Below are positions 1 to 5,586 of a DNA stretch of 5,586 nt, one piece after another. The DNA lies in contig CAKRHU010000123.1 of the NCBI GenBank assembly GCA_934339215.1, forward strand, positions 1 through 5,586. Reading direction: 5' to 3'. The stretch is from an uncultured Lacticaseibacillus sp. GTDB lineage: Bacteria; Bacillota; Bacilli; Lactobacillales; Lactobacillaceae. Each line of letters begins with the position of its first letter. Within the stretch, counting starts at the first letter, position 1. The notes beneath the pieces were generated by a model, which had not been told where the DNA came from, did no database searches, and saw only the letters and a list, made by a program, of their open reading frames with translations. A program made the position numbers and the translations under genes.

Positions 1-338
1 ACTGCCTGACCATCGGAAATTGCCAGATAGTACGTATTCGGTTCGTCCTCGAACCATAGTTTTGCTAATGAACTCGTTGTTATTGCATCAGCAAGTTGAT
101 GACGTTTATCAGCTAATGCTACGCGACTGTCACCGTCAAGATCACCCTTGATCGTAATCGTGCCTTCGTCCGCAGTAGTGTACTGAAACAACTTTCCATC
201 CGTTTTGCCCACTTTTACAAGCGTGGCTTTACGATTTTGTCCAACATTTCGTTGAACATCCGAAACATTAATCCACTTACTTAAATCAATTCCGTTGAGT
301 GTGACCTTGAACCGGTCACTAACTGGATACTCAGTCAC
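1..338 (-). CDS. Distal tail protein (Dit), N-terminal part, cut by window edge
   Basis: An open frame starts at GTG (338-336) and runs without a stop to position 1, giving 112 codons plus two bases. The translation begins MTEYPVSDRFKVTLNGIDLS and shows the hallmarks of the N-terminal domain of Sipho_tail-type distal tail proteins: an opening strand with VTLNGIDLSKWINV (13-26), RNVG plus KVGKTDGKL (about 30-50), a strand TITIKGDL (60-67), a helix VALADKRHQLADAI (73-86), then KLWFEDEPNTYYLAISDG (93-110), matching the 'F-x-D-E-P-x-x-Y-Y-L-A' block of the family. Dit forms a hexameric hub at the tail tip linking the tube to the baseplate and receptor-binding proteins. It directly follows the tape measure gene, which is the standard order. 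GTG is chosen because it is placed 8 bases after a strong AGAAAGGGG and overlaps the tape measure stop as GTGA, the usual sign of translational coupling. The C-terminal part is outside the window, so any carbohydrate-binding insertion ('evolved Dit') cannot be judged. Confidence 0.9.
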   Translation of the reverse strand, partial: MTEYPVSDRFKVTLNGIDLSKWINVSDVQRNVGQNRKATLVKVGKTDGKLFQYTTADEGTITIKGDLDGDSRVALADKRHQLADAITTSSLAKLWFEDEPNTYYLAISDGQA

Positions 339-3300
339 TGTGTTATCCCCTTTCTCCGTGAATTTATCCTATCAATTCTATCTAGGTTAACGCGAATATC
401 CGGCGCAATTTGACGGCTAAGCACCTTTCTATCCAGTTCGGTGACGTTCTCTATGCGGATCACTGCATCATCAGCAACAGGCTGTGTTGTCATTGCTATC
501 AGGGCTCCCTGCATTTTTTCGAGTGCCGTGGTGATCGCACCAAACGCCGCAGTCGATTTGCTGTCCATTGATAAATTCATCGTCCGCGGGACAAAACTGG
601 ATGACGATTCAGCAGTCATAGTCCAGATCGGCGAGAGAGACGCACGATCGATAGCATCGGTCAGTTGGCCACCAGTACCGTTCGCATATCGGGGCACAAG
701 GCCAGACTGCAACGATTTGGCAGCAGGCACGATTTCCGTGCCACGAGGGAAATAGCCTGTGACGTTACGTTCCTTAAAGCTAAATGTTTCGCCAGTTGGC
801 AACCGGATAGCCTCGCGATAGACTGAACCATACTGATCATTGACCGTGGCCAAACCACCACTGAAATAGGTATCGCCATGTGCTTTATTAGACCCACTAC
901 CCGAATACAGTACTGAACGATGAAGCTGAATATCTTGTCCCTGGTTCAAGAACGAATTAAAGCTTGCCAATCCAGTCAACACATCGTATTGACCGCTTGA
1001 TGAATATGAAGCCTGAGGGTTTTTATTCTTTGGGTTCGTCCGACCGAAAGTATTCAATGCGTTAATTGTTCCACCATATCCCGGATCAGAAAATGCAGCA
1101 ATCAGAGTTTTCTTAGAGGGATTATTTCGACCATATGAATATAAAACGGACTCACCACTTTTGGTCTCTTTACGCACGCTGTCGGCATTTGCAAGTAATC
1201 GTTTAAGTTTTGGAGATAGTGCGTTCCATTCTCCAACATCTTTAACAGCAGCTTTCAGTGCGGCCTTTGTCTTGGCTTGTGCAATCATCTGCTGTTGTTT
1301 TGGAGTCAGCTGGTCCCATTGGCCTAGATCTTGCAACGCTTGGATAACAGGCTTACCTGATTTATTAACAGCTAACAGTTCAGCAGTCTTGTAATCAGTT
1401 GCATTCCACTGTCCATTGGAAGCCAGTGCGCTAATCAAAGCCGCTTTTGTTTGATCATTCAGTTTGGCATTCTTAGCAACCCATAATGCATCGTTCCAAC
1501 GACCTTGAGCAATCAATCCAGTTTCAACCATTGCCGTAGCATTGGTTGACATCTTGCCTTCCTTGACGAGAAGCTCGATATTGTCCCACTGCTCAGAACT
1601 TTGCAGTGCCTTGTTAACTTCTTCTTGAGCGTTGGTCTTGATTTTCCCAGTTTTTGGGTCGAGTACAATTGAATTCCAATCATTAGCGGCTTTTAAAACA
1701 TAATCGGATAAACCCGAAAGTGATACTGACACACCATTAGCAGAAGATTTTGCAGCTTTTTCCATCCCGGATAATGCCGCCTCGGCTTCGGATTGAGTGA
1801 ATCCATATTGCGTGGTTAAGTCTTGTAAAATCGCTTTGTTGGACTCACCCTGTTCACGGGCAACATTTATATAACCGCGACCGAGTGCCGTCATTTTATC
1901 GCTGTGTTGTTGTTCTGCGGCTTCAATCGCAGCGTTCTTTGCTTTCTGACTAACTCCTTCGGCAGAATTTATTTTCTGTAACTTCTTTTGGTAATTGGAT
2001 TGCTCTTGATACGACGCATCCCCAATAGTTTTGGCCATTGCAGCCAGCTCTTTAGCGGAAGCGGTGCTAGTTTTGCCAAGTTCAGCCTTGAGAATCTGCC
2101 GTTGCTGTTTTGCAGACACGCCCAGAGTTTTGACCTGTTCTTCCGCCATCTTCATCTGAAGATTATTGATCTGTGTTCGTTGATCCGCGGTTAACTCAAC
2201 GTTCTTGTCGCGGGATTCTTTGGTAATCGACTCTACTTGCTTGGCGTACCCTTTCATTTTGGAAATCGCAGTATTACGACTTTTTTCCTCGGCCGCAGCC
2301 TCTTTTTCCAAAGCGGCACCAGCGGCACCGCCAACCGAGTCGGCGAGCTTTTTTGCTGCATCAGTTTGTGCTTTGCTAGCCGCTTTCGCTGACGCTGTCA
2401 TCCCGTCAAAAGCCTTAACGATCTTCTTTGAATTTTCGGAAGCAGAATCGGAATTATTATCTAGTGCAATGTCTACATCGCGCTCATAATCCGTCATCTT
2501 CGAAGCGGCTGTATCAGCAGCTTTCCCGATATCAGTCCCCCAACGCGATGCACGCTCACTAGATGCCTGGGCTTCCTTACCATAAAGTTCCCAGTAAGCA
2601 ATCCCAGCGGCAGCTGCAACACCGACGCCAATCAAAGCCGGTGCAATCGGAGCCAGCGACGCTAGAAAACCAGCGCTACCAGTTTCAGCGGCCGCCATGC
2701 CAGCGCCTGTCTTAGCTACTGCACCAGTTACGGTTTCAAGTCCCGTGGTGACCGTGCCCGTCTTGCCTTTGAGTAATTCAAGCATTTCACCGAGCATTTC
2801 AGATTCTGTTTTGGTCTTGCCGGCACCGCTAGCAAAGCGACTAAGGAACGTGACTGCGCTTGTACCACCGTGGACTAGGGCACCAACACCGGTGCTCATC
2901 TTGCCGATCCCGGATAGTAATGGGCCAACCGCGGCAGTTAACGCCAGCGTCTTGAGAATCGTCTTCTGCGTGCCATCGTCGAGATCATTGAACCACTTGA
3001 CGAGATCAGTACCAGATTTCACCAATTCAGTAATTTGTGGTAGCAACTTCTGGCCAGCAGTAATTGCCAACACATTCAACGATGACTTGAACTTGTCCAC
3101 GTTGGCCTGAGCCGTGTTATTCATCGTTTCGGCAAGCTTCTTGGTGTAGCCAGTTGCGCCTTGAGTCTCCTTAGTCATGTTACGCAAGGCATCGCCGCCT
3201 TCGTTGACTAAGATGTTCATGCCAGACACTGCTTCAGTACCAAACGCGAGCGCTAAATTAGACTGTAGTTGTTGAGCAGTCATCCCCTTGGAACTCTTTT

Positions 3301-4594
3301 TAATGCTATCGATGATCTCAGGTAGGCCGATAGAACCGTTCTTGAAGTCCTTGATTGAAATACCTAAGCGCTTGAACCCAATTTCGTTCTGCTTGGATGG
3401 GTTCATCAATTGAGACAGCGCACCACGTAATGCAGTACCGGCCTTTTCGCCTTCAATGCCTTGGTTAGACATGAGGCCGATAGCCGCTGCGGTTTGTTCA
3501 AGGGACATGTGTAACCCATTTGCGACTGGGCCCACGTACTCCATGGCCTCGCCCATGTCGCTGAAACCTGCAGAGGTCTTGTTAGCGACATAGCTCAGTG
3601 AGTCAGTTACCCGCTGGGTGTTTTTGAGCATCGTGGCAGTGTTGTTAGACTTGAGGCCAAACTGCTCAAGGACGGACGTTGAAACGCTCATGACGCTGTT
3701 AAAATCATCGCCAGAGGCACGCGCCGCGTCCAAGATTGACGGCATAGCGCCCAGAACTTGGTTGTATGTGTAACCTTTTTTGATGAGTTCACTCATCCCA
3801 TCGTTAATGGATGAGGTAGACACACCATATTGAGTCGACCATGACTTTGAGGCGTCACCCAAGCCCTTTAATTCAGACTTAAGGGTTGATGCTGACACCG
3901 ATCCATCGTCGAGGAGAGACCCCATCGACTGAATCTGACTGTCGAAAGTGATTGCAGCTTTACCGGCGATTGCAAAGCCTGCCGCGATCGGGGCAGACAA
4001 GCCAACGGTCATCTTATTGCCGACACTCGAAATCTTGGAGCCGAGTGATTGGAACTTGTCTCCAATAGCATTAGCTTTGTCAGCGGCAGCGGCCATCTTC
4101 GGTGTGAGTCCACCAAAACGCTTCTCAAGGGCAGATACCTGAAGGCCTAACGCCGCCTGCTCACCTTTTAGTTCGTTGTATGAGCGAGCGGCATCTTTGG
4201 CAGCGTCAGAGTTTTCGCCCTCGGCGATGACGGCTTCCTTGAATTTTTGGCTAGCCTGTTCGGCTGCCACGCTAGTCGAAGCGAGTTGCGCTTTGAGCGA
4301 GTTAAGCTTTGAGACTTGTGAGCTTGTCTTTAAACCTGCTTTTTCTTGCGCGTCAGCGAGTTTGTCCCAAGTCTTGGCCTGTGATTCTAGCGAAGTGCGA
4401 AGCGCGTTCTGTGCGGTTTCTCCTTGCTTTGCGGCAGTGCTAGCACGCTTGATCGCGTCAGCGAGTAGCTTAGCGTGATCAGCCGCAGAGGTTTTGACGT
4501 CAATGCCTTGAAGATCACCCTTGAGAGCCTTGGCTTCTTTATCCGCCCCATTTAGTAAAAGTTGGACATCAATTTTGACACTGCCATCAGCCAT
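335..4594 (-). CDS. Phage tail tape measure protein (TP901-1 core type)
   Basis: A 1419-residue protein that sets siphovirus tail length, lies in the tail tube lumen and is ejected ahead of the DNA. Visible layout: a Lys/Ala/Glu/Gln-rich coiled-coil region (about 40-160); a first hydrophobic segment (about 196-216); a TP901-1-type tape measure core (about 215-500) with SMGSLLDD, the YGVSTSSINDGMSELIKKGY region (256-275), NQGIEGEKAGTALRGALSQL (377-396) and ALAFGTEAVSGM (448-459); two long hydrophobic stretches (about 546-575 and 641-670); a second coiled-coil region (about 735-900); an array of 30-residue Trp repeats (971-1150) with Tyr/Phe-anchored units after it; and a C-terminal domain (1239-1305) with FSGGLATVNDQYG, YREAIRLPTGE and PRGTEIVPA, a block common near the end of Gram-positive tape measures. 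No lysozyme-type, NlpC/P60 or M23 peptidase motif was seen. The ATG is chosen for its near-perfect upstream AAAGGGGTGAT, 4 bases after the Gp15-family stop. Sampled lines suggest the C-terminal third is more AT-rich than the core. Confidence 0.97.
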   Translation of the reverse strand: MADGSVKIDVQLLLNGADKEAKALKGDLQGIDVKTSAADHAKLLADAIKRASTAAKQGETAQNALRTSLESQAKTWDKLADAQEKAGLKTSSQVSKLNSLKAQLASTSVAAEQASQKFKEAVIAEGENSDAAKDAARSYNELKGEQAALGLQVSALEKRFGGLTPKMAAAADKANAIGDKFQSLGSKISSVGNKMTVGLSAPIAAGFAIAGKAAITFDSQIQSMGSLLDDGSVSASTLKSELKGLGDASKSWSTQYGVSTSSINDGMSELIKKGYTYNQVLGAMPSILDAARASGDDFNSVMSVSTSVLEQFGLKSNNTATMLKNTQRVTDSLSYVANKTSAGFSDMGEAMEYVGPVANGLHMSLEQTAAAIGLMSNQGIEGEKAGTALRGALSQLMNPSKQNEIGFKRLGISIKDFKNGSIGLPEIIDSIKKSSKGMTAQQLQSNLALAFGTEAVSGMNILVNEGGDALRNMTKETQGATGYTKKLAETMNNTAQANVDKFKSSLNVLAITAGQKLLPQITELVKSGTDLVKWFNDLDDGTQKTILKTLALTAAVGPLLSGIGKMSTGVGALVHGGTSAVTFLSRFASGAGKTKTESEMLGEMLELLKGKTGTVTTGLETVTGAVAKTGAGMAAAETGSAGFLASLAPIAPALIGVGVAAAAGIAYWELYGKEAQASSERASRWGTDIGKAADTAASKMTDYERDVDIALDNNSDSASENSKKIVKAFDGMTASAKAASKAQTDAAKKLADSVGGAAGAALEKEAAAEEKSRNTAISKMKGYAKQVESITKESRDKNVELTADQRTQINNLQMKMAEEQVKTLGVSAKQQRQILKAELGKTSTASAKELAAMAKTIGDASYQEQSNYQKKLQKINSAEGVSQKAKNAAIEAAEQQHSDKMTALGRGYINVAREQGESNKAILQDLTTQYGFTQSEAEAALSGMEKAAKSSANGVSVSLSGLSDYVLKAANDWNSIVLDPKTGKIKTNAQEEVNKALQSSEQWDNIELLVKEGKMSTNATAMVETGLIAQGRWNDALWVAKNAKLNDQTKAALISALASNGQWNATDYKTAELLAVNKSGKPVIQALQDLGQWDQLTPKQQQMIAQAKTKAALKAAVKDVGEWNALSPKLKRLLANADSVRKETKSGESVLYSYGRNNPSKKTLIAAFSDPGYGGTINALNTFGRTNPKNKNPQASYSSSGQYDVLTGLASFNSFLNQGQDIQLHRSVLYSGSGSNKAHGDTYFSGGLATVNDQYGSVYREAIRLPTGETFSFKERNVTGYFPRGTEIVPAAKSLQSGLVPRYANGTGGQLTDAIDRASLSPIWTMTAESSSSFVPRTMNLSMDSKSTAAFGAITTALEKMQGALIAMTTQPVADDAVIRIENVTELDRKVLSRQIAPDIRVNLDRIDRINSRRKGITQ
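347..355 (-). promoter_or_regulatory. Ribosome binding site of the distal tail gene
   Basis: Minus-strand AGAAAGGGG lies inside the last codons of the tape measure gene, 8 bases before the GTG at 338. The same nine bases occur before the tape measure gene. This site is what supports a GTG start here, as no ATG follows at suitable distance. Confidence 0.82.
965..1138 (-). repeat. Two diverged 29-residue units anchored by Tyr/Phe-Gly-Arg
   Basis: Residues 1153-1181 and 1182-1210 of the tape measure protein align as two units of 29. Each begins [ST]-[YF]-G-R-x-N-P with Lys just after, has an aromatic residue about 14 positions after the first (F1168 and Y1197), and ends in an [IL]-x-x-L segment (INAL and LTGL). 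F1212 could begin a further decayed unit. They continue the roughly 30-residue aromatic spacing of the Trp repeats just before them but differ in sequence, so a common origin with those is uncertain. Confidence 0.6.
1145..1684 (-). repeat. Six in-frame 90-base (30-residue) Trp-Asn/Asp repeats in the tape measure gene
   Basis: Residues 971-1150 of the tape measure protein split into six gapless units of 30 residues. Minus-strand unit coordinates are 1684-1595, 1594-1505, 1504-1415, 1414-1325, 1324-1235 and 1234-1145. Position 3 of each unit is Trp (TGG at 1678, 1588, 1498, 1408, 1318 and 1228), position 4 is Asn or Asp, position 2 is usually Gln/Arg/Glu, and Gly is usual at position 1 from unit 3 onward. 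In units 1-5 positions 23 and 27 are Val/Leu, giving a V-x-x-A-L pattern. Units 1 and 2 share K-x-G-K at 11-14 and T-N-A at 17-19. Units 5 and 6 share L-[TS]-P-K at positions 6-9. Unit 6 decays after about position 17. The bases have diverged greatly, so this is a protein-level repeat of old origin, not a recent DNA duplication. Confidence 0.85.
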
Positions 4595-4598
4595 CTAA

Positions 4599-4610
4599 TC
4601 ACCCCTTTCT
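4599..4610 (-). promoter_or_regulatory. Ribosome binding site of the tape measure gene
   Basis: On the minus strand AGAAAGGGGTGA is followed by TTAG and then ATG. It nearly matches the full complement of the 16S rRNA 3' end (AAAGGAGGTGAT), with one base missing from the central purine run. The TGA of the Gp15-family gene is embedded in it, so ribosomes finishing that gene stop directly on the site. It fixes the tape measure start at 4594. Confidence 0.85.
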
Positions 4611-5231
4611 AGCTTTGAGCTGTTGAGCTAAATACTTCATGCGCTGGATGCGATCCATGCCGGCGGTCTCCTGCTCGAACGTTGATTCGGTAGCCGTCTC
4701 ATCCGTGAGTGCATACAGTGTTTTCATTTTCTGCAGATACGATTTGCGGTCTGGATCAACGTCATCCGGAATTTTAAGGGTTCGGTATGCGGTAGCCTGG
4801 CGAAATGGTGTGTCTTCACCGAGGCCGTCCAGAAGCGCATTAAAAAACGCCCAGGAGAGTTTGTGTTGCTCCCGGACGTCCGTTAAATCGATTTTGTATT
4901 GCTGCAGAAAACTGGCCGCAATCCGGCCAGCATCAACGTCAAAGTCGAATACTTTATCGTGTGACTTAAAAAGCTTGGCAGCTAACGCGTGCTCTTTGAG
5001 ATCCACGCGTTGAGTCATAATCAACTGCAGTAATTGTTCGCGGCTTTGTGGATCGTCGGGCATATCATCGCGAACCATCAACAGTAGCCCCAGCCGCACT
5101 CGTTCGCCATGTGATAAGCCATCATCTTGAAGCACCTTAAAAACAGTGATCACACGACTGTAGCTGAGATTCAGCCGATACCGATAGCCGCCAAAATCAA
5201 TGCTGTCCTCGCCGCTATTCGTCAGATTCAT
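4599..5231 (-). CDS. Gp15-family bacteriophage tail protein (putative tail chaperone)
   Basis: A 210-residue protein when begun at the ATG at 5231; a GTG at 5240 would add three residues. The ATG is preferred because the purine-rich AGAAGGCGGTGG lies a workable 5-11 bases ahead of it but abuts the GTG. It is recognised as a Gp15-family protein (the family named after Listeria phage A118 Gp15) by a short N-terminal strand region (FGGYRYRLNLSYSRVITV, 13-30), the core FDFDVDAGRIAASFLQQY (95-112), an aromatic segment LSWAFFNALLDGL (125-137) and a following Tyr-Arg (149-150). The C-terminus (161-210) is charged and helical, as in the family. In A118-like phages this protein lies directly before the tape measure protein, exactly as here. 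The precise function is not established; a tail assembly chaperone role equivalent to the gpT part of gpG/gpGT is inferred from position. It overlaps the previous gene in the +1 (or -2) register, and its TGA stop lies inside the ribosome binding site of the tape measure gene. Confidence 0.88.
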   Translation of the reverse strand: MNLTNSGEDSIDFGGYRYRLNLSYSRVITVFKVLQDDGLSHGERVRLGLLLMVRDDMPDDPQSREQLLQLIMTQRVDLKEHALAAKLFKSHDKVFDFDVDAGRIAASFLQQYKIDLTDVREQHKLSWAFFNALLDGLGEDTPFRQATAYRTLKIPDDVDPDRKSYLQKMKTLYALTDETATESTFEQETAGMDRIQRMKYLAQQLKARKG

Positions 5232-5586
5232 CGGCGCCACCGCCTTCTAAGATTGCGTTTTGCCGCTTGATCGATTCAGCGTATTCTGCCATGTAGTCGG
5301 TCACGTCGTTTTCGTTGTTGAGCTTGGTCATCACGATCGCAATCACTTTGTTGACTGCAATGATGTTGTCGCCGCAAATGTGATAGACCAGATTGCCTGC
5401 GCCCTCACCAAAAAGCACATCGACAAATGGCAAATATTGCGTGTTTGCGATTCGTTCGGCTTCAGCGGCTGCCTTCTCAAACCGGCGATCGTAGTCATTG
5501 CTGATGGCCGATTCACGTTTCTTGGCGGCAGAATCACTCAGATTGGTCCTGATGTTGGATAGCTTTTCGGCAAGTTCGCGCTCCAT
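5215..5586 (-). CDS. Small phage tail protein, probable tail assembly chaperone (5' end likely outside window)
   Basis: The readable part is 123 residues from an ATG at the very edge of the window to a TAG stop. It is highly charged and predicted mostly helical: an Ala/Glu/Arg-rich N-terminal half (residues 1-50), then a hydrophobic core with the segment FVDVLFGEG (54-62) and a hydrophobic stretch NIIAVNKVIAIVM (74-86), ending in an acidic tail GGGADESDE. The FGEG-centred core resembles, from memory, small uncharacterised proteins (DUF6673-like) found just before Gp15-family proteins in phages of Gram-positive bacteria. In those the Met-Glu-Arg context is often internal, so the true start is probably upstream of 5586. 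Its position, two genes before the tape measure protein, is where tail assembly chaperones (gpG-like) normally sit. That role is inferred from position; no chaperone activity can be read from the sequence. Its 3' end overlaps the next gene by 17 or 26 bases, depending on the start chosen there, and carries that gene's ribosome binding site. Confidence 0.75.
   Translation of the reverse strand: MERELAEKLSNIRTNLSDSAAKKRESAISNDYDRRFEKAAAEAERIANTQYLPFVDVLFGEGAGNLVYHICGDNIIAVNKVIAIVMTKLNNENDVTDYMAEYAESIKRQNAILEGGGADESDE
5236..5247 (-). promoter_or_regulatory. Ribosome binding site of the Gp15-family gene
   Basis: Minus-strand AGAAGGCGGTGG lies within the final codons of the upstream small gene. 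It is 5 bases before the ATG at 5231 but overlaps the alternative GTG at 5240, so it favours the ATG. It is weaker than the sites before the tape measure and distal tail genes. Confidence 0.6.

Noticed and set aside
441..755. A 104-codon plus-strand open frame
   Set aside because: It lies fully antisense to the conserved C-terminal end of the tape measure gene, with no plausible start signal or family resemblance.
855..880. Possible M23-type peptidase motif around HGDTYFSGG (residues 1239-1247 of the tape measure)
   Set aside because: The zinc-binding H-x-H and paired upstream His/Asp are absent, and the context matches the common non-enzymatic C-terminal block of Gram-positive tape measures.
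661..897. Minus-strand 78-codon open frame nested in the tape measure gene
   Set aside because: It lies out of frame within the conserved C-terminal block; no start signal stands out and the translation looks random.
1145..1684. The regular 90-base period as a possible CRISPR or tandem DNA repeat
   Set aside because: Only the encoded residues recur, and the bases between units differ widely; there is no identical repeat with variable spacers and the frame is maintained throughout.
2697..3110. A 137-codon open frame on the plus strand, the longest opposite the tape measure gene
   Set aside because: It is antisense to the tape measure core, has a Pro/Val/Ser-rich low-complexity translation typical of reversed Ala/Gly/Thr codons, and no ribosome binding site or recognisable domain.
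4176..4478. Plus-strand 100-codon open frame rich in Ala, Ser and Cys
   Set aside because: It is the reverse shadow of the coiled-coil part of the tape measure gene; its composition is explained by the Ala/Lys/Glu codons on the other strand.
4639..5013. Plus-strand 124-codon open frame opposite the Gp15-family gene
   Set aside because: It is antisense to a recognisable gene, with no ribosome binding site and an Arg/Ser/Cys-rich translation without domain signs.

Overview
This window is a stretch of late structural genes from a siphovirus or prophage of a low-to-moderate GC Gram-positive host. A member of the Lactobacillaceae is the best guess. The grounds are the Gp15-family protein, a TP901-1-type tape measure core, a Sipho_tail-type distal tail protein, very strong AGAAAGGGG-like ribosome binding sites and roughly 40-50 % GC. 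The host genus is inferred, not proven. All genes lie on the minus strand, so transcription runs from high to low coordinates.

In the direction of transcription the layout is as follows. (1) 5586-5215 holds a small tail protein with the look of a tail assembly chaperone; it reaches the window edge and its true start is probably outside. (2) 5231-4599 is a Gp15-family tail protein that overlaps the end of the first gene. (3) 4594-335 is a 1419-residue tape measure protein that fills three quarters of the window. (4) 338-1 is the first 112 codons of the distal tail (Dit) protein, starting at GTG in a 4-base overlap with the tape measure stop. There are no intergenic gaps longer than 4 bases, and no tRNA, promoter, terminator, CRISPR array or insertion sequence is visible. 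The window sits inside one polycistronic unit whose promoter lies beyond position 5586.

The genes fit the usual tail-building pathway. The two small proteins are in the position of tail chaperones that coat the tape measure. The tape measure sets tail length and is later ejected with the DNA. Dit forms the hub at the distal end of the tail, to which baseplate and receptor-binding proteins attach.

The most notable feature is inside the tape measure protein. From residue 971 onward there are six units of exactly 30 residues, each anchored by Trp-Asn or Trp-Asp, with Trp at 973, 1003, 1033, 1063, 1093 and 1123. They are followed by two diverged 29-residue units anchored by Tyr or Phe. This looks like a repeat array, possibly a solenoid or a length-setting ruler segment. 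Otherwise this is an ordinary tail module, and I do not see an undescribed defence or mobile system.
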